Below are positions 62,967 to 64,000 of a stretch of 64,000 bases of DNA, piece by piece. This stretch comes from an uncultured Fodinibius sp. (GTDB lineage: Bacteria; Bacteroidota; Rhodothermia; Balneolales; Balneolaceae). A model generated the notes under the pieces. The model saw only the letters and a list, made by a program, of their open reading frames with translations, searched no databases and had not been told where the DNA came from. The stretch is from assembly GCA_913057775.1 (NCBI GenBank), contig CAJXOG010000008.1:1-64000 (forward strand), in the 5' to 3' direction. Each line of letters starts with the position of its first letter. The first letter of the stretch is position 1. The translations under genes and the position numbers were made by a program.

Positions 62967-63323
62967 TTAAAATGTAATTATTTGATAGCCGTCAACAATA
63001 AAATTTCGCAGGCTGGGGTGTTGATCGTATTCATCAAGTAATTCTATATCAGTTTTTTTAATTTCTTTAAACACCCCAAAAGCTTTAGCGCAAAAACGGC
63101 AGGCACCGTGAATATTATCCTTAACGGCTGCATACAGCGGATGCACGTCATGTTCTTCATCCTCTAATGCAGGAATCCACTCAGTGCCGCCTCCGTCAAA
63201 AACAATTTTGACCTCATCGTTGTTATCTTGTAATTCTTTGGCCAGTTCAAGGGCGTTTACAATGCGTCCCAAAGATTCATGGGATTCTGTGTCGGCTAAA
63301 ACCACAATTGCTACTTTATTCAT
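62967..63323 (-). CDS. DsrE-family sulfur-relay-like protein
   Basis: 118 residues. KVAIVVLADTESHESLGRIVNALELAKELQDNNDEVKIVFDGGGTEWIPALE fits the DsrE/TusD fold, and the Cys pair in GACRFCAKAFGVF is in the expected sulfane-carrying position. A role in sulfur transfer is inferred. Free-standing gene with its own terminator. Confidence 0.85.
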   Translation of the reverse strand: MNKVAIVVLADTESHESLGRIVNALELAKELQDNNDEVKIVFDGGGTEWIPALEDEEHDVHPLYAAVKDNIHGACRFCAKAFGVFKEIKKTDIELLDEYDQHPSLRNFIVDGYQIITF

Positions 63324-63496
63324 AAATCAGGGTTCCTTTTTGGTATTGGTGATACTTAGAGATGATCACAAGAGATAAAATCTTACGTGATCAAAATATT
63401 GAAATCCTTTTTTGGTGGATGTAAATTGTCTCCGGCTAAATAATTTGAGTCATTTAGTAAGAATCTATCTGTTCAGTTGTTCTGAAATGTAAACAT

Positions 63497-64000
63497 ATGA
63501 ATAAAATGAAAATGGCTTATCCTATGAATAAACTGATAACCGGTGTAATTACAGTTTTTACCCTTTTTTTAATTGCTGCAGGTTGTTCTTCTGAACAAGC
63601 AGAATCCTCGAGTGAGGAAAACACTGAAGAATTGAAAAAAGCTCCCAATTTTGAAATTGCTACCATAGATGGAGATACCGTTAGCCTTCAGAAATCCATG
63701 GAGGAGAATAAACCACTGGTCGTATATTTTACAGCTTCCTGGTGTCCCATTTGTGCTAAGAACTGGCCCGTGCTATCTAAACTCTATCCCGAATACAAAG
63801 ACCGACTTAACTTAGTAGCTATTGGCATTGATCCCACCGACGATGAAGAAGTGATGAGAAAATTATCCGAAGAGGAAGGGTTTACTTTTCCTGTTACGAG
63901 AGGAGAGCCTGATATTATGAGAGCATTTGGTGTTCAATCTCAGGCTACAACAGTGGGAGTAAATACTGATGGTACCATTGCCTTTCAGAAAAACAAGACA
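63497..64000 (+). CDS. TlpA/ResA-like thioredoxin lipoprotein (3' end cut by window edge)
   Basis: The frame opens at the ATG 63497 and is open to the window end. A lipoprotein signal (ITVFTLFLIAAGC) and a thioredoxin fold follow: LVVYFTASWCPICAKNWPVLSKLYPEYKDRLNLVAIGIDP, with the WCPIC active site. The ATG at 63524 gives a tighter signal peptide and is an alternative start. TlpA/ResA-type proteins act in periplasmic disulfide exchange or cytochrome maturation; the pathway here is not shown. The C-terminus lies outside the window. Confidence 0.82.
   Translation, partial: MNKMKMAYPMNKLITGVITVFTLFLIAAGCSSEQAESSSEENTEELKKAPNFEIATIDGDTVSLQKSMEENKPLVVYFTASWCPICAKNWPVLSKLYPEYKDRLNLVAIGIDPTDDEEVMRKLSEEEGFTFPVTRGEPDIMRAFGVQSQATTVGVNTDGTIAFQKNKT

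Noticed and set aside
1-64000. CRISPR arrays, tRNA or rRNA genes and insertion sequences
   Set aside because: No regularly spaced repeats, cloverleaf tRNA sequences, rRNA-like stretches or intact transposases were recognised by reading.

Overview
The window looks like a chromosomal segment of a Gram-negative bacterium of the Bacteroidota/Rhodothermota side of the tree, most probably a Balneolaceae-like marine or halophilic organism. This is inferred from gene content: many lipoproteins with Bacteroidota-style lipoboxes, TonB-receptor and outer-membrane barrel proteins, an ECF sigma factor with a membrane anti-sigma-like partner, periplasmic TPR-CHAT proteins and a fasciclin lipoprotein. No rRNA, tRNA, CRISPR array, intact transposase or prophage was seen. 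Most of the window is ordinary chromosome; the accessory-looking parts are 1.7-12.3 kb, 19-24 kb, 46-48 kb and 53.5-56.8 kb.

Layout. 0-5.9 kb: fasciclin lipoprotein (cut by the edge), ruvB, a TPR-bearing anti-sigma-like protein with its ECF sigma factor, scpA, and an M28 peptidase lipoprotein. 5.9-12.3 kb: two large secreted TPR-CHAT (caspase-like) proteins on the minus strand flank a tiny acidic 28-residue peptide on the plus strand, which has its own strong Shine-Dalgarno and terminator. 12.4-16.4 kb: ftsY, a CDP-alcohol phosphatidyltransferase, a NUDIX hydrolase, two small genes (one an HTH protein) and a DinB-like protein. 16.4-24 kb: an NtrB/NtrC-type two-component pair next to two YceI genes, a lone receiver protein, a porin and a DoxX protein. 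24-33.6 kb: RND efflux pump with its adaptor, a YdjM-like membrane protein, msrB, an NfeD-slipin operon and a TetR regulator. 33.7-45 kb: a cyclase-TPR protein, PLP decarboxylase, rhodanese, HtpX, a TonB-receptor-like barrel and an OmpR-type two-component pair, then small lipoproteins. 45-48.1 kb: a FetAB-like ABC exporter, then an aminotransferase IV and a sulfotransferase-like protein side by side. 48.3-53.5 kb: PAS sensor kinase, S9 peptidase, PH-like membrane protein, KptA. 53.5-56.8 kb: small membrane and secreted proteins, a truncated hsp20 remnant, DUF3095 and UPF0489 proteins. 56.9-64 kb: MFS transporter coupled to a DksA-like protein, DoxX, several lipoproteins, a CaCA exchanger, a DsrE-like protein and a TlpA-like thioredoxin (cut by the edge).

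Two signals stand out. First, between the YceI operon and the lone receiver gene there are divergent sigma-54 promoter matches (GG-N10-GC with correct spacing) around two perfect palindromes TTGCA-N4-TGCAA whose centres are 32 bp apart. A near-identical pair (TTGCA-N4-TGCAT, 33 bp apart) with a weaker sigma-54-like element lies upstream of the porin. The NtrC-type activator next door is the obvious candidate to bind them, giving an inferred envelope regulon. Second, the paired secreted CHAT proteins with an intervening acidic micro-peptide, near an ECF sigma factor and a membrane anti-sigma-like TPR protein, look like an undescribed envelope proteolysis or signalling module. The link between these parts is inference.
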